Shown piece after piece: positions 1-17,588 of a stretch of 64,000 nt of DNA (the stretch's first letter is position 1; every line of letters begins with the position of its first letter). Below the pieces are notes generated by a model. The model saw only the letters and a list, made by a program, of their open reading frames with translations. It searched no databases and had not been told where the DNA came from. The stretch comes from Onchocerca volvulus (taxonomy: Eukaryota > Nematoda > Chromadorea > Rhabditida > Onchocercidae). The position numbers were made by a program, and so were the translations under genes. The stretch spans positions 8,616,888 through 8,680,887 of the forward strand of contig HG738138.1 in the NCBI GenBank assembly GCA_000499405.2. The letters are read 5' to 3'.

Positions 1-2807
1 AACGGTAGAACACCACCAAGAAAAATAATCAGTGACGGTTCCAGAAACCATTTCTTATCCGGAATCGGTCGCGGAACAGCATTTACTCGACATGGATTGT
101 CACTCTGTCCTTTCACATTGCGTCCTGAGTTCAAAAAAAGTTGGAGTAATATAGTTTCTTTTATCAAAATTCCATAAAACATTTTTTCAGTACATCTATA
201 TGAGACGTGACTAACCGAGTACAGTGCCCACTAAGGTTAACGGGAGAATAACAAATAAGCAAATAGCGGTGACAGCAAGCATAATTGTGAATGGAATGGC
301 TCTTGAAGCATGGTATGATATGGCGACAATATTAACCAAAAACGCCACAGATGATACCAAACAGGGTAAAAGAAATGCACCAAACACCATTTGACGTATC
401 CACCTGTAAATTGATAAATGAAACTTCATAAATCTATTTAAAACCAGTTTTCCCGTTGTAAAGTTGAAAAATAAAAAAATTTACTGCTTGCCACCAAACC
501 GAGCATACATCGATCCACCAGCAAAGCCATTCACTGGCGATGCCGCGGCATACACAAAAATAGCGGCGCTTAACAATGACCCTCTTCTGAAAAAAAAAGA
601 AAAAAAAATGAAATATGAAGTTCAGAATTATGTACATTGCGAAATTATTCACTATCGAGCAGCCTATCATATAAATATTTGTTTAAAAGAAGCAACTTAC
701 TCCGTATAAAATTCGCCTATAATGGCAAGAATAATAGTTATTATTACAACCGTAAATACATGATATCCAGTACCAACTAGCGATGAAAAAAGCATTGGAA
801 ATGATGGCGTTCTGAACACATCTCCATGTACTTGTTTCCAACCATATTCATCACCTAGGTCACGTTCCTGGAAAGAAGGATGATTTAAAAAGAAAAAAAC
901 TTGACTGGATAGTAACAATCTCCAAAAATTATATGCTCACAGATATCAAATTCTGTGCATGACAAATATTTTACGATATCGCAAATTTATGGACAAAGTA
1001 CACAAAAAAAAAAAAAAAAAAAAGCTAATGAGAAAAATAAAATAAAAAATAATTAAAAATACCTCACCATGTCATCAAGATCTTCATCTTTTTGATAACG
1101 AGCATAATCTTTTTTCAATGTTCGCATCAGTATCATCCAGACCAACCCAACCAGAAAGATTACCATCATGAACGAATTGAAAATGGAGAACCAATGTATC
1201 TAGAAATTTAGAAACTTGTGCATGAGAAAAATTGAACTAAATCTCATTTCTAAAAATGGACCTACTCGGTGCTGGAAGAAAGTTGGATCCAGATATTTCT
1301 CGAACCGTTTATCAAAATCAATATCAGAAATTTTCCAAACAACTTCATATGTGAAAGAAATCGACGCACCAGGGGTCAATGTGACACGTACGTCTGAGGT
1401 CACATTAATGTCCACAATCTTTAAAAAATATCGTGAATTATTCGAAAAAGAAACTCCAATAAGATGACAATTTAAGTTAATGAGTGCAAATTAATTGAGA
1501 CAAGAATCTAAGAATCAATCATAAGTAGAAATCAGATGCCTAAAATAATCAGACTAACGAGAAACAAATTGTGACCTACTTGCTTCCCATTATAACCAAT
1601 TTCTAGTTTTTTGTGTGTGAAAAGCCGATAATTCGGTGGAGTTGTTGATGAATCGATCTCACCAACCATACCTAAAATTAATTTTATTTCCAACTGCACC
1701 AAAGGAAAAAGAAAACAATCATATTTAGGAAACAATGGCACAAAACACAATCTCTCAAATTTTGACCACTTGAACTTTTACAGTTGAATGAAATTCGATT
1801 ATTTACCATACATAGGTAATTCATCAAGATACATTTGATACCAATAATTATTTCGCACTGCATAAATGAACTGCTTGTAATCTTCTTCACTAAGGGTCTT
1901 CTTACAAAATTCCACTTTTTCCACATTTTCTATAAAATGTTTTCTTCAACAACAAAAACAAATTCCACTTGGTGACCAATTAGAGTAATTTGAACGACCT
2001 AGTTGCAAATAATAACCTTTAAATTTGATATCCAATCCCGAATAATCAAGTTCAACGCCCAACAGTGCTTCTCCCAGTGTTTCATGATAATGGCTGATTG
2101 AGTGCTTCGGTCCTCGGCAAAAGGGTAACGAAAAATACGCATAAGTTTCCTGCCGATTACTGTATGGACCAACCGTATTCATCCATAACACAATCTTAAT
2201 TTTGCAAAAATAAGCAAAAAGCAAGTTCAAAAGTTGAAATGCAGCTTGGTTACTAAATTTATACATATTTATCAGTTTTCCTTCAATAAAAGCCACTCCA
2301 TCATGCGGAAGAGACATCGATCAGGATGTGCTTAGGTTCTGCAAAACTCTAAAACCAAGTTCCGCTTACTTCAGCCATAATCATTTAATTCATTTTTAAG
2401 GTTGCTCCTCAGCAGAATTAATTTAACATTCAAATGCGAAGAACGACTTTTGACTGACGTGATGAATAATTAGGTCTCAACACCTCATGCAAGCTGAGAC
2501 AATGCCATTTATTGACTAGCGAAAATAAAAACGTCCCCTATTACTGAACCAAAAAAAAAAATACTGAATGGATATGTCTAATATTCAGCTGCAGAATACA
2601 GGAGATTCTTTGATTTATTTCATGGCCAAAATGAGTAAATGTAATAATCATAGAAAGAGACTTGTGAATGAATGAACGTTGTTGGCTAACCTCTTCACCC
2701 TCACGATATAAGTGATCGTGTTCATCGCCTTCCACAAAAAGATATGCCCATAGCACTAATGCACAGATAACGCGACGCATTACTCGATTAAACCCAGAAA
2801 ATATCAT
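1..2807 (-). CDS. TM9SF3-like transmembrane 9 superfamily protein, C-terminus cut by window edge
   Basis: Nonaspanin of the TM9SF3 group. The family is polytopic in Golgi and endosomal membranes and helps sort transmembrane proteins. Ten exons read on the minus strand: 2691-2807, 2017-2194, 1807-1929, 1580-1671, 1266-1418, 1068-1199, 701-867, 485-586, 216-403, 1-124 (open). All junction phases agree, giving about 458 residues before the edge. Visible are an N-terminal signal peptide ([17 protein letters not shown]), the luminal block [17 protein letters not shown] and [18 protein letters not shown], the DPTFFQHR segment, a first membrane helix in [16 protein letters not shown], the cytosolic [17 protein letters not shown], and several later helices. 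The last helices and the C-terminal sorting signal lie outside the window. Identification is strong. The start is the ATG just before the signal peptide. It is divergent from the GatA gene across about 2 kb. Confidence 0.93.
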
Positions 2808-3582
2808 TCATCTATTAAGCAGTAAGAAATGTCTATTTCAAAATTCATAAGTCGACGTCCCATTTTAAAAGGAAATAATCAATGATATCATTAAAATTTT
2901 GTGGTAATTTGAATTATATGATCAAATTTGCGCAAAATTTAACACATGCATGTAAATTAAACTAACAAATCCTAGCTCACAACTAGCAATATTCAATTTT
3001 TAACGATCAATAATATTCGTAATAGAAAAAGTGAATTTAAAAATCTGCCGGAACTGCAAAGAAAATCCACTTTTTCAGAACTTCAAGAATACGTTCTATG
3101 AACCATGAAATGCTGTCAAAAATTTCTTAAAAACAAAATCATCTGAAACATTTCTACAAATTTTTCAAATTTCACCTCATGACATTTTAATGCTCTTAAA
3201 GCTCTAGCGGTCAATTCATTCTTTTTCTGTATCATAATTATATGGTTTTCATCTGATAATTTGCAAAAAAAAAGAAAGAAAAAATTATAGAAGTGTGGCG
3301 AAAAATACTGAATGTAGATATAATGGAAACTAAATTTTGATTTCTTCAGCACTCTAGTTTCAAAATATTTCACTGTATATCTTTGCTTAGTTGTTATGCC
3401 ATTCAAGATGATTCAAAATCGAAATTCGAAAATAGTTGTTTTCAAATGGACATATTAATAATTATATAATTTAGAAAAAACTGTTATTGCCTAAATGCAT
3501 CTTAAAGCTTCGCATCAAATCCATACAGTTTCATCTGAGACTTAGGATATTTGATTATGTTAGAATATAAAAACCCAAATAT

Positions 3583-3789
3583 ATGTCTCATGTTGAGGAC
3601 ATTTTTCCGAATTTTCAATATTCAGATCAGTCTCTCATCAAAAAAATGAAAAGAAAGCGTCAGGCAGTAAAAATGCAACATGACATATCTATTTCTAATG
3701 ATAAACGAAGAATTCCATTCCGGCCTCAACATGATCGAACGAGAAAGACGAATTATAAGAATGTTACGGCAAATAAATTTAAAAATTGA
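3583..3789 (+). CDS. Possible small basic protein, hypothetical
   Basis: A 68-codon frame starting MSHVEDIFPNFQYSDQS and running into a Lys/Arg-rich stretch (KKMKRKRQAVKMQ). A TATA-like string (TATAAAAACC) sits about 20 bases upstream. No family is recognised, no splice context was needed, and no neighbour supports it. It could be a chance frame, an exon of an unseen gene or a degraded copy. Function is unknown. Confidence 0.18.
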   Translation: MSHVEDIFPNFQYSDQSLIKKMKRKRQAVKMQHDISISNDKRRIPFRPQHDRTRKTNYKNVTANKFKN

Positions 3790-4005
3790 ATAAATGTTGC
3801 TACAAGTACATTCTTTTGTAAGGAACAATTCTTTATAAACTAAAAAATAGCTCACGACTTATATGTTTAGAAGGAAACTTGTATAAAGCAGAGAATTAAG
3901 TAAACACAAAATACAATCACAAAATTATACCAGGCATTCTTGCATGTAACAGCAGGTAAAGTGAGAGCGTAGTCCATCTACGTTTGCTTTCACATAATTT
4001 CTAAA

Positions 4006-4164
4006 ATGGTCAGAAAATTTAGTGAAAACATAATCTTTGCGGAGTTGTCACAACCTAACTATGAAGTAGATAAAAATGGAATGTTTAATGGTTTTATAGA
4101 GGAGATCTGTAAAACTGTGCCCGACAGAGAGCCAGTCATTACAATTTTAAATAATACAGACTGA
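4006..4164 (+). CDS. Possible 52-residue protein, hypothetical
   Basis: A short ATG-to-TGA frame beginning MVRKFSENIIFAELSQPNYE and ending in VITILNNTD. The composition is mixed and acidic, unlike the low-complexity frames typical of this AT-rich DNA. That is the only reason to record it. It lies about 220 bases after the basic frame at 3583-3789 on the same strand. No family is recognised. Confidence 0.15.
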   Translation: MVRKFSENIIFAELSQPNYEVDKNGMFNGFIEEICKTVPDREPVITILNNTD

Positions 4165-4850
4165 ACAGTTTTAAAAAAAAAAAACGTACTTCGTAAAGTT
4201 CAGATCCGTAAGAAAACTAATCTAGAACGAAAGGCAGTGGATCTCTAGACAAGATATTAAAAGCGACATGGCATGTGGGAAGGAAGTTGCTTAAGTTTCC
4301 ATCATTTTCTTATTTTAGATCATACTGATAAAAAATATGTCATTCCATTTATTTTTCCACTTATTTTATATAATTTCATCTAAATTAATTTTATCGGGAT
4401 TACTATAACGGATCAGAGATGGAAGCAAAGAAATCCAGGAGCAGAAATATCCATCCACTCACTTTTTTCACTATCGTTATTTAGCCATGAGAACCATTCT
4501 GCTCAACATAATCTAGCCCCCAACAACCACGTCAACTTCAAATTTAGCGAGCTACAAACGAAGACGTACTGATTTCACCTACTATGACACATCATGGGAC
4601 GAACTTTGAGCTCCATAGTCATTATGCAATTATTCGAGTCACGACAGCATAAGTGGATATTTGAAGATGTTTGTGTTGTAAGTTTGCTTATGATGTAGTT
4701 TGGATGGATGGCTTGTTTTTCTATATTTTCACTCGCTAAACTGAAATTTTGATAGGAAAGGTATTATGCTATGAATGATGTGTAGGGAGAAGGATGTGCG
4801 AATTGATTTCAAACATTGTGAACATTAAGGCTTTTTGCAGAATTTCAGAA

Positions 4851-7592
4851 ATGGAGTGTGTTGAGAAGGCCATTTCTAGAGCTGTCAAATACCGAAAGTT
4901 TAATTCTTTAATCACTGAAACTTTCGACCTAGCTTGCGTCCAGGCAAAGGAGGCATTAAAAAAAGGGAAAACTCCTTTTCCTGTGGTTGTCAAAGATTGC
5001 TATATGTATGTTATTTATTTTTTCTTACTTTTGTCCATATTTTTCCAGCGTTATCTGAAATATACATCATAATGTTAATTTTCGTTTACTGCTCATTGAT
5101 GTTGCTTAAGATGTTAATCATTTTGTTATGGTTCAAAGCAGTAGAATTTTATGTTTCTAAAAGATTATTTATTGTTGTAGTGGATTGGATTAAACGTTCA
5201 GCTAGGAAGCCGCTACTTAAAAGTCATTTTTACAAGGAAAATGAGTATGGAGACTATATGCGCATTACCCGAAATTTGCTTTCACTCGATATTATTTCCT
5301 CATTTTTTTAGCCATCAAAATATTAGAACTGTTCACATTGAGATTTTAGGATAAAGAAAGTTCGAACAACATGTGCATCACGAAACCTGTCAAATTTCAT
5401 TGCACCGTATACTGCCACCATTGTCAATAGACTATTTGAACAAGGTAACTTCTTTATGTGTTATGCTAATATTTGATATCTTGACTGAAACAACTGGAAA
5501 AAATTGTTTTCCCAGGTGGTTGCTTGATTGGGAAGGCTAACATGGATGAATTTTGTATGGGAACATCAAGTTCAAAAAGCCATTTTGGACCCGTAAAAAA
5601 TGGATTAAGTGACGAAGCAAATCTGGAAACTGATTGGCGAAGTCCTGGTGGATCTTCTGGCGGTTGTGGTGTGGCAGTGCAACTGGGCATTTCGTCAGTG
5701 TTCGTATTTTTATTAAATTTCTGTTTCACTTGTTATTATATTACGTTGCAGCTTAATATAATATATATTGAAGTGAAAATATTACAGAAGTTTGGGATCG
5801 GACACTGGTGGTTCATCACGGAATCCAGCAGCATTTACTGGACTTTTTGGCTTCAAACCTTCCTATGGAGTCTTATCAAGATATGGGCTCATTCCTTTGG
5901 TTAATTCACTTGATTGCCCATCAATAATTGCTAAAACTGTTAAAAATTGCAACTTCTTACTTCGTAAGAATCCCGTCTTTACAAAAATTTCGACCATTTG
6001 TTAAACATATTATTTTGCTTTTTAGAATTTGTAATAAATTACCGGAAGTAGGTTAGCAGTCCTAGTCCTGAAGTGGCCGTATTTCATACTTGATTGTGCA
6101 TGGGTTTTCTGAGACAGATTTATGATGTCGGTATTAAATTTTTCTGTCTGGTCTGGTGCTAGTTCATATTGTTATATCCAAAAAATATTGAGAGCTTTAA
6201 AAATGTCTGACTTAGGACGGCATAATTTTTTGTGATTTTGTAGAAGTAATGAGTGGTCGCGATATATTCGACTCAACCTGTATTGATGCACCGTCATCTT
6301 GTTTTATGCAAGGAAGACCAATTAGTGGAATAATTGTCGGCATCCCCAAAGTAGGTAATAGAAGTTTGGAATTACTAACTTTATAAGATTTTCCTAAAGA
6401 TTCGCATAATTCCAAAGTTTCTCATGAAAAATTATGTTTATTTTGTCTTTTGACAAGTAAATAATAAAATCTGTAATTGTCTGAAATTGTATCCTTAGTT
6501 AAGTTTATTGTTCACCGCCAGTAGGAATATCACAATGAAACATTATCAAGTGAATGCTGGAAAGGCTGGAATGAAGCAGCAAAAGCTCTAGCTGTGTTGG
6601 GTTGTAAGATAAAAGAAGTGAGCATGCCGTTTACAACTTACTCTATAATTTGTTATCATGTACTTGCCGAAGCGGACATCACATCGAACATGGCAAGGTT
6701 TGTGGATTGAAATTCATATTTCGTGAAATTTAAATCCAAAAATACAAAGTTATAGGCGAAGTCGATGTAAGGAAATTCCCGTATTATCTCTTTTCAGATA
6801 TGATGGAGTCAAATATGGACACAGATCAGATTGCGACAGGTCAACTTCCATACTGTATTCTGCGACACGAAGTGAATCACTCAATGATGTTGTTCGTAGG
6901 AGAATATTCGCAGGGAACTATTTTTTGATGAAGTGGTATAACTTCAGTAATTTTGTTTCTTAAATTTAGCTTTGTCAAAAGCAACTCTGAAATAAATTGT
7001 CGGAATCATATAAGGACCATTAGATCGTTCAGTGCATTAAGTCTAACGCATACAACATGTCAGTAATTCTTCGATCTGATCGGTGCTTTTAGGATATATG
7101 ACTTGTCATGCTCTGACACTGTGTAGGCACTGCCAGTTTCATTCTTCGAGACTTCCACCCCAGGTCTCACAGGAATTAAAATTCAAGATATTTCGAAACT
7201 TTTGCAGAATTGAATTTTTTTTTCTATCTTGACAAATCAATTACAGCCATTACGACGAATACTTCGGGCAAGCCCTTCGTGTGAGACGATTGATTAAAAT
7301 GGATTTCGATCGCGTCTTCCGAGAGGAAGACTGTGATGTCCTGTTAACTCCGGTAACAAGCAGTATACCACCGCTGTTTTCCGAAATTAGCGACGCTGAT
7401 GGTTACAAACGAGAATGTGAAGACGATTTTTACACACAGCCTTGTAATATGGCTGGTGTTCCAGCAATTTCAGTACCATTCACGAAAACGGCGGATGGAT
7501 TTCCAATTGGTGTGCAGATTATCGCTGATCACTTGAAAGACGGTCTAACATTGGATGTGGCGGAAAAGCTTTATCAGTATTCTGATGCATAA
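4851..7592 (+). CDS. gatA: Glutamyl-tRNA(Gln) amidotransferase subunit A, mitochondrial (QRSL1/GatA)
   Basis: Amidase-signature subunit of the GatCAB complex. It frees ammonia from glutamine so that mischarged Glu-tRNA(Gln) becomes Gln-tRNA(Gln) in mitochondria. Eight exons: 4851-5005, 5350-5444, 5516-5693, 5788-5963, 6244-6350, 6525-6697, 6798-6935, 7247-7592. They sum to 1368 bases with consistent phases and encode 455 residues. The Ser-Ser-Lys triad is visible: Lys48 in FPVVVKD, cis-Ser130 in SPGGSSGG, and the nucleophile Ser152 in [11 protein letters not shown]. Later landmarks are [10 protein letters not shown], the [10 protein letters not shown] block, and the C-terminal [13 protein letters not shown] and [13 protein letters not shown]. 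An alternative in-frame ATG at 4794 would add 19 residues. A possible trans-splice acceptor (TTTTTGCAG) lies just before the chosen ATG. No clear mitochondrial presequence is seen. The loop between Ser130 and Ser152 is two residues shorter than usual. Confidence 0.93.
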
Positions 7593-7703
7593 ACTGTAAA
7601 ACAGTCATTTGGAGCTAAGTAGAATTTTGCAAACACTTGGCAGTAATTTATAAGATATAAATTTCAGATGAAATTATTACTATTCGTACGTAAGTCATTA
7701 TAA

Positions 7704-9514
7704 CTATACATGTTTGTATCGTGTAAATAACGAATGAAGAATACGTAGCGTACTTTTTAAATCACCGTTTACAATATCCTGCACTCGGGCACGTGGGCGT
7801 TGAAAATCGGCTTCATACATTAGCTGATACGCGAAAGTAACGTTCTGTATTTTTTGGTCGTACGTTAATGCCTAAAAAAAATCAGCACTCAACTTATATA
7901 AAATCGATCATAGAAAGAAGGCTTAATGACCAAATTCTAAATAATTCAGAGCAATATGGTGCAAAATAGATACATATTAACTGGTATCGGTCAAACTATT
8001 TTTATTTTAAAAAATGAACAATAATGGCCAGAAAACTCCGAAGTGAACTCTTCCAGCCATCAACAACACGATTTACCTCAAATAAAAGTGTCTGTGAGTA
8101 CCTGCAAATCGAAATTGTAAAGCGGAACAAAGTATCCCTCTAATAAACCCATCAAAAGCACTAAATAAACGCCATCTTTGAACTGATTCTCCAGATCTGT
8201 TACTTCCAAATTAATCTTGTTAAGGTGTTTGTTACAGAAAGCCAACAGAGAACTCTTTACATGGGCCAATTTGTCAGGTCCATAGTCGAACAGAGTATCG
8301 AAAGCATCCCTTTCACCCTAAAAATATCAATTATTTTCAAATTGAAAGCAAAAATGATTACTGTAGGAGGATAAGTTTAAAAAGTTGTTGGCTAGATGGT
8401 TATATTTCCAATTCAATTTTACAATGAAATGGACAAACTGACCTTAACACCCAATTCTGGCTGCGTTGTCGTAAGCTGCTCGGTGATATAACGGCTCTTC
8501 AACTGATTGTCTTTCTTCTGCACGACGAGAATCTGTGCATTCACATATTCCGGAAATCTAACGGGAGCGCGAAAGAATACGGCAATCGCAACCAACAGCT
8601 GTATAATTGCTACTGTGTCCTGCAATCAATATCTAAGTGCGTAGATGACATTTTGCAAACTCCATCTCTTACTTTCTCTTTAGAGAATTAGCAGAACTTG
8701 AGCTTCCTTGCAGTTTGAGATAATCAACTATTCTCTAACTTACAGCTTTGCGGCGAACTACGTAGATACCAGTTCTATCTCATACAGCTAACGATTCATC
8801 ATACTTAATTCATGTCATCCGAATAACTTTGAAAACCGTTCAATCACTAAGTTTATTCCGGTATCGGTGGTTCCAGACAACAGCGATTGCTTAAAAATGA
8901 AGGGGAGAATCTGCTGAAAACAGTCAATACCTTATTGTGGATCAGATCAGCATTCCACTTCGCTTTTTCATATTGCCCCTGTGCGATAATTCGATTAACA
9001 GTCTCAATCACTTTGTGCAATTTTTGCCGTTGTCCTTCCTCACTTTGCGAGACCTCAGGCACTTCAATCTGAACAAATCACATGACTTGGAACAAACAAA
9101 ATTAGTTATGCAATAGTCATGTAGAATAAAATCAGTGCAAATTAATCTATTCAGGAATCAAACTTCAACCAAAAATTCTGGAGAAAAAATTGCTACTTTC
9201 ACATCAGATATATTCGGAAAACAAGGAATATATAAGTAGCATACGCTTCTAACAAACAAGAGACACAAACTTTGATATTAGCTAGTTTTTCAGTAAGTTT
9301 TTGTATGATTTGACCATCATATAAGTCTTCCTGTATGTGTTTCACAACGATTCTTTGCGATGCTAATTCATAGTTCAACCAGTGAATCAAAAGTTGTATT
9401 ACTTCCTGGACACGTGAGTCGTCACGAGATTCCATGGTCAGCAGTCTTTTTTCTTCGCCTAGGAAGAAAATTATGCATTATATTTAAATTCTGCACAAAT
9501 TTTTCTAGGTTAAG

Positions 9515-9580
<66 letters not shown>

Positions 9581-11493
9581 ATATAACTTAACCTAGAAAT
9601 ATATATATATATATATTTATTTATTTATTTATTTATTTAAAGAAACAAACGAAAACTATTAAAAATAATTTTTTCTTTGTGAAAGAAGAAAGAAGAAATT
9701 ATTTTTAATAGTTTTCGTTTGTTTCTTTTCTGCATAGTTTACACACTTTTGTAAAAGAAATTATTTTTTAATTTTTTTAAAAAAATTATTTTTTAATTTT
9801 TTTAAAAAATAATTTCCTTTACAAAAGTGTGTAAACTATGCAGAAATATTATAAAGTTATGAGAACTGCGAACTGCTCCAGTTGATTTCCTAAGTAGGAT
9901 AGATCCCACTTTTATAATTTTAGTTCCTCTTTGAATATCCTACGGTAGCTGAGAACATGAAAAAATTTTCACGTGAACTATGGCACTTCAAACTAAATCG
10001 TTTTTCACAAATAGTAATCTATACCACTGATATTAGCAAACACAAATACAGCTGTTTCCAGTAAATTTCATAAACTGATTGAGGAGGAAGAAAGACAAGG
10101 CAACTAGCAATATTTAAATATTTAGGCGATTCTGTCATTGTGTTATCTACCCTCTTCAAGCATAATATTCTGCAGAGTCGCTGAAATTGGAATAACCGCA
10201 GAATCAATTGCTTTCGCTCCTTCTGTTTCAACCTAAAATTGCAAATTCTTAACACCCTATTGAGCTATCACAAATAATTGAAAAGAATTATAAACTTGCC
10301 CACTAACAAGAAACAAATAAACACCAGGTCTAGATAATTCAAAACGAATCAACAATTATCTATCTTTGCTATACAAAGCAAATACAGATAATTTAATACA
10401 CTGGTAATGATCCGATAATTCGAAGCAGTAGGATTTTTCAAGCTTTCTTCAGTTCATCCAAAGCGGTATAGTTATATGAAAAAATCACTCATCTGCCTCA
10501 CTCATTTTCTTTCTGCAAACTACGGATACCACCACAAAGTCGATTTCATCCATCAGTTTTCTTTATTCTTGCAAACTCTTTCCATGTTTTTCTCCGACAT
10601 ACTCTCAACAATGTCCTTGTGCTTCCGCAGTACAATAAATCTTTATCCAAGACATGCTGTAGCTTCTTAAGATTCTCATCAAGCGTTTGCTATATTATCT
10701 CCCTATGAAACATAATACTCCATATTTTGCATCCGTATAAAAACCGGTATTGTTGAAAATCGCAATTGTCAGATAGAGTTATGTTTTATTTACAGAAACA
10801 TTTCAAAATTCAGTGAAGCTAATCCAATCCACTCTACCTCATCTGCTACATTCTACTTCACATATGTAAACATACGAGTGTTCTCCTCTCACTTGATCGG
10901 AATGAGATTTCAAGCTCAAATTAAATTCCAGCAATCAATACTTGATAGACTTTAAATAACAAGAAGTAAAAGTCGAATAAACCCAACGATGATCAAAAAA
11001 GAAAAATTCACTTCAATAGCTTCATTTTCAGCTTCTAGTTCCAGTTGTTGTGATTTCTTTTTCCTTCCAAGAGTCCCCAACTTATCAAAAAATGATTCAT
11101 CCTGAAACAAATTCCGACAATTCCAGTATTTGTTGTAAGTACTAGATTAAGAAGAATCGAAAAATCGATAAATATTCCAGAAGTAAAAATTAGGATAAAT
11201 AAATCCGACAGTGTTTCTAACATAAACCAGACAGATGAATTCTTTATTACCCTGTCCAAATAAAATCCATTTTATCCATTTATAATAAATAATCAAGCTA
11301 AATTTCTTATAAACATTAACAAATATTATAAATGCTTTATTCGGGAAAATATCTAATCAATCTAAATTTCTCTTCAGAGGAACATAATTACCAGAAATTT
11401 TAGAAATAGGAATTAAAGTGTTCTAACCTTCTTCTCTTTTTTGATGGTCCCCTTCGGCGGAAAAGCTTGATCAATGGACGATCGCGACGCCAT
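7704..11493 (-). CDS. pat-6: Parvin/actopaxin, PAT-6 type focal adhesion protein
   Basis: Cytoskeletal adaptor of the ILK-PINCH-parvin complex at integrin attachments. In C. elegans, PAT-6 is needed for muscle dense body and M-line assembly. Eight exons on the minus strand: 11428-11493, 11012-11101, 10151-10232, 9271-9458, 8931-9068, 8443-8619, 8102-8317, 7704-7871. They total 1125 bases and encode 374 residues, matching the family length. A polar N-terminus (FFDKLGTLGRKKKSQQ) is followed by two calponin-homology domains. CH1 is at about 92-205 (IVVKHIQEDLYDGQIIQKL). CH2 is at about 248-372 (SSLLAFCNKHLNKINLEV, DGVYLVLLMGLLEGYFVPL, DLKSTLRILHSLF). The gene ends tail-to-tail with GatA, only 111 bases apart. 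The intron between exons 3 and 4 carries an unusual inverted-repeat cluster. Confidence 0.95.
9502..9599. repeat. Inverted repeat A with AT-dinucleotide centre, parvin intron 3
   Basis: The left arm (9502-9520, TTTCTAGGTTAAGTTATAT) is the exact reverse complement of 9581-9599. The intervening 60 bases are nearly pure AT dinucleotides, so the palindrome can extend inward almost completely. It is directly followed by more AT and by (ATTT)n up to about 9638. Confidence 0.9.
9600..9638. repeat. AT and ATTT microsatellite
   Basis: A run of AT dinucleotides followed by about five ATTT units. It separates inverted repeat A from inverted repeat B within the same parvin intron. Confidence 0.85.
9639..9728. 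repeat. Inverted repeat B, parvin intron 3
   Basis: Arms 9639-9671 and 9696-9728 are exact reverse complements over about 33 bases (key stretch AAACAAACGAAAACTATT). A loop of about 24 purine-rich bases holds a short complementary TTCTTT/AAAGAA pair. It lies immediately before inverted repeat C. Confidence 0.92.
9727..9846. repeat. Inverted repeat C, parvin intron 3
   Basis: Arms 9727-9769 and 9804-9846 pair over about 43 bases with one mismatch (key stretch GCATAGTTTACACACTTTTG). The short A/T-rich centre is itself built from two copies of an AAATTATTTTTTAATTTTTTT-like unit. Together with repeats A and B it makes three adjacent fold-back units within about 345 bases. Confidence 0.92.
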
Positions 11494-12417
11494 ATCCGAA
11501 ACTAACATCTCAGATTGCGCTCACTAATGGATATGGCACTACTACGATTTGTAGATGTAATAGCAATACTCCGAGGAGAGATAAGATCGATCAAGTGCTA
11601 TCAACTGGTTGTCAGTTGTCTAACTCTGCTAGTCTGTTAATGATTACTCTCGTCTCTGAGGCAAGCAGTTGCATTACAACTGAACAGATCCAGTGATAGT
11701 GATATTAGAACAAAGGCAGTATGCAATTTCAAGCTAAAATCCACGAGTTTATTCGCTGCACCAATCGTATCGACTCAAATATAACGATTTTTGAATCCCG
11801 AAAAAAAAAATCAAAAAAGTGAGGAATTTAAGTCTGATTTCTAAAGCATTTCGGATAAAAAATAGATAAAGAAAGGAAGCAAGCCAATGAGGAGGAATCG
11901 TAACGAAAATTCATTAGATTATTCGTCGGAGGCACTCTCCGCGTCCCATTCTTCACAAGAGCAGTTTGACATTTGAGCGCAATATTGTTTGCAAGCATAA
12001 GCAACAAAGATTAAACAGTTCATCTTAATAATTGTAAAGTTTACTAAATACAACAAGAATATTAACAAACATGAATAAAATAAAAAACTGTCGAGCAAGT
12101 AAAACAAATGACAGTTACTGACTTCAAATATTTACATGATAAAATGAATCAGAATTTTAAACTATGATAAAAAATATGGGTAATTAGAGAAAAACAATGA
12201 CAATGATATCCTAAATTGTTATAAGGAACGGGTTTTCTGTTTTTCGTTTCCATTTTTTATATGCAACTTTATGCACTCCGTATTACTTTTCATCATTTGA
12301 CCTCAAAATTGCTCTTTTTCCACCAATGTATCTGAGTTTTTCAAAAGGATTCCACTCAATAAAATGAAGCAGTTGCAAATCTAAAAGTTGCGAAGAAACA
12401 AGTTCATTTCTAACATT
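11494..12417. other. Intergenic region, DDX46 stop to parvin start
   Basis: About 0.9 kb between two minus-strand genes, taken as parvin promoter plus DDX46 downstream sequence. No coding exon, RNA gene or repeat was recognised. The gap is larger than is typical for a nematode operon. Confidence 0.55.

Positions 12418-17588
<5,171 letters not shown>

Larger units (their letters stand above)
2808..4850. other. Intergenic region between divergent TM9SF3 and GatA genes
   Basis: About 2 kb, AT-rich, presumably holding the promoters of both flanking genes. No known element was recognised. Two short plus-strand reading frames with coding-like composition lie inside it (3583-3789 and 4006-4164) and are listed separately. 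Confidence 0.6.

Noticed and set aside
4934..5311. 125-codon plus-strand frame overlapping GatA exon 1
   Set aside because: A different frame from the clear GatA exon, running into intron sequence with hydrophobic low-complexity residues.
9360..9596. Plus-strand frame with a Tyr/Ile repeat tail
   Set aside because: Antisense to parvin exon 4, and the tail is the AT dinucleotide tract of an inverted repeat.
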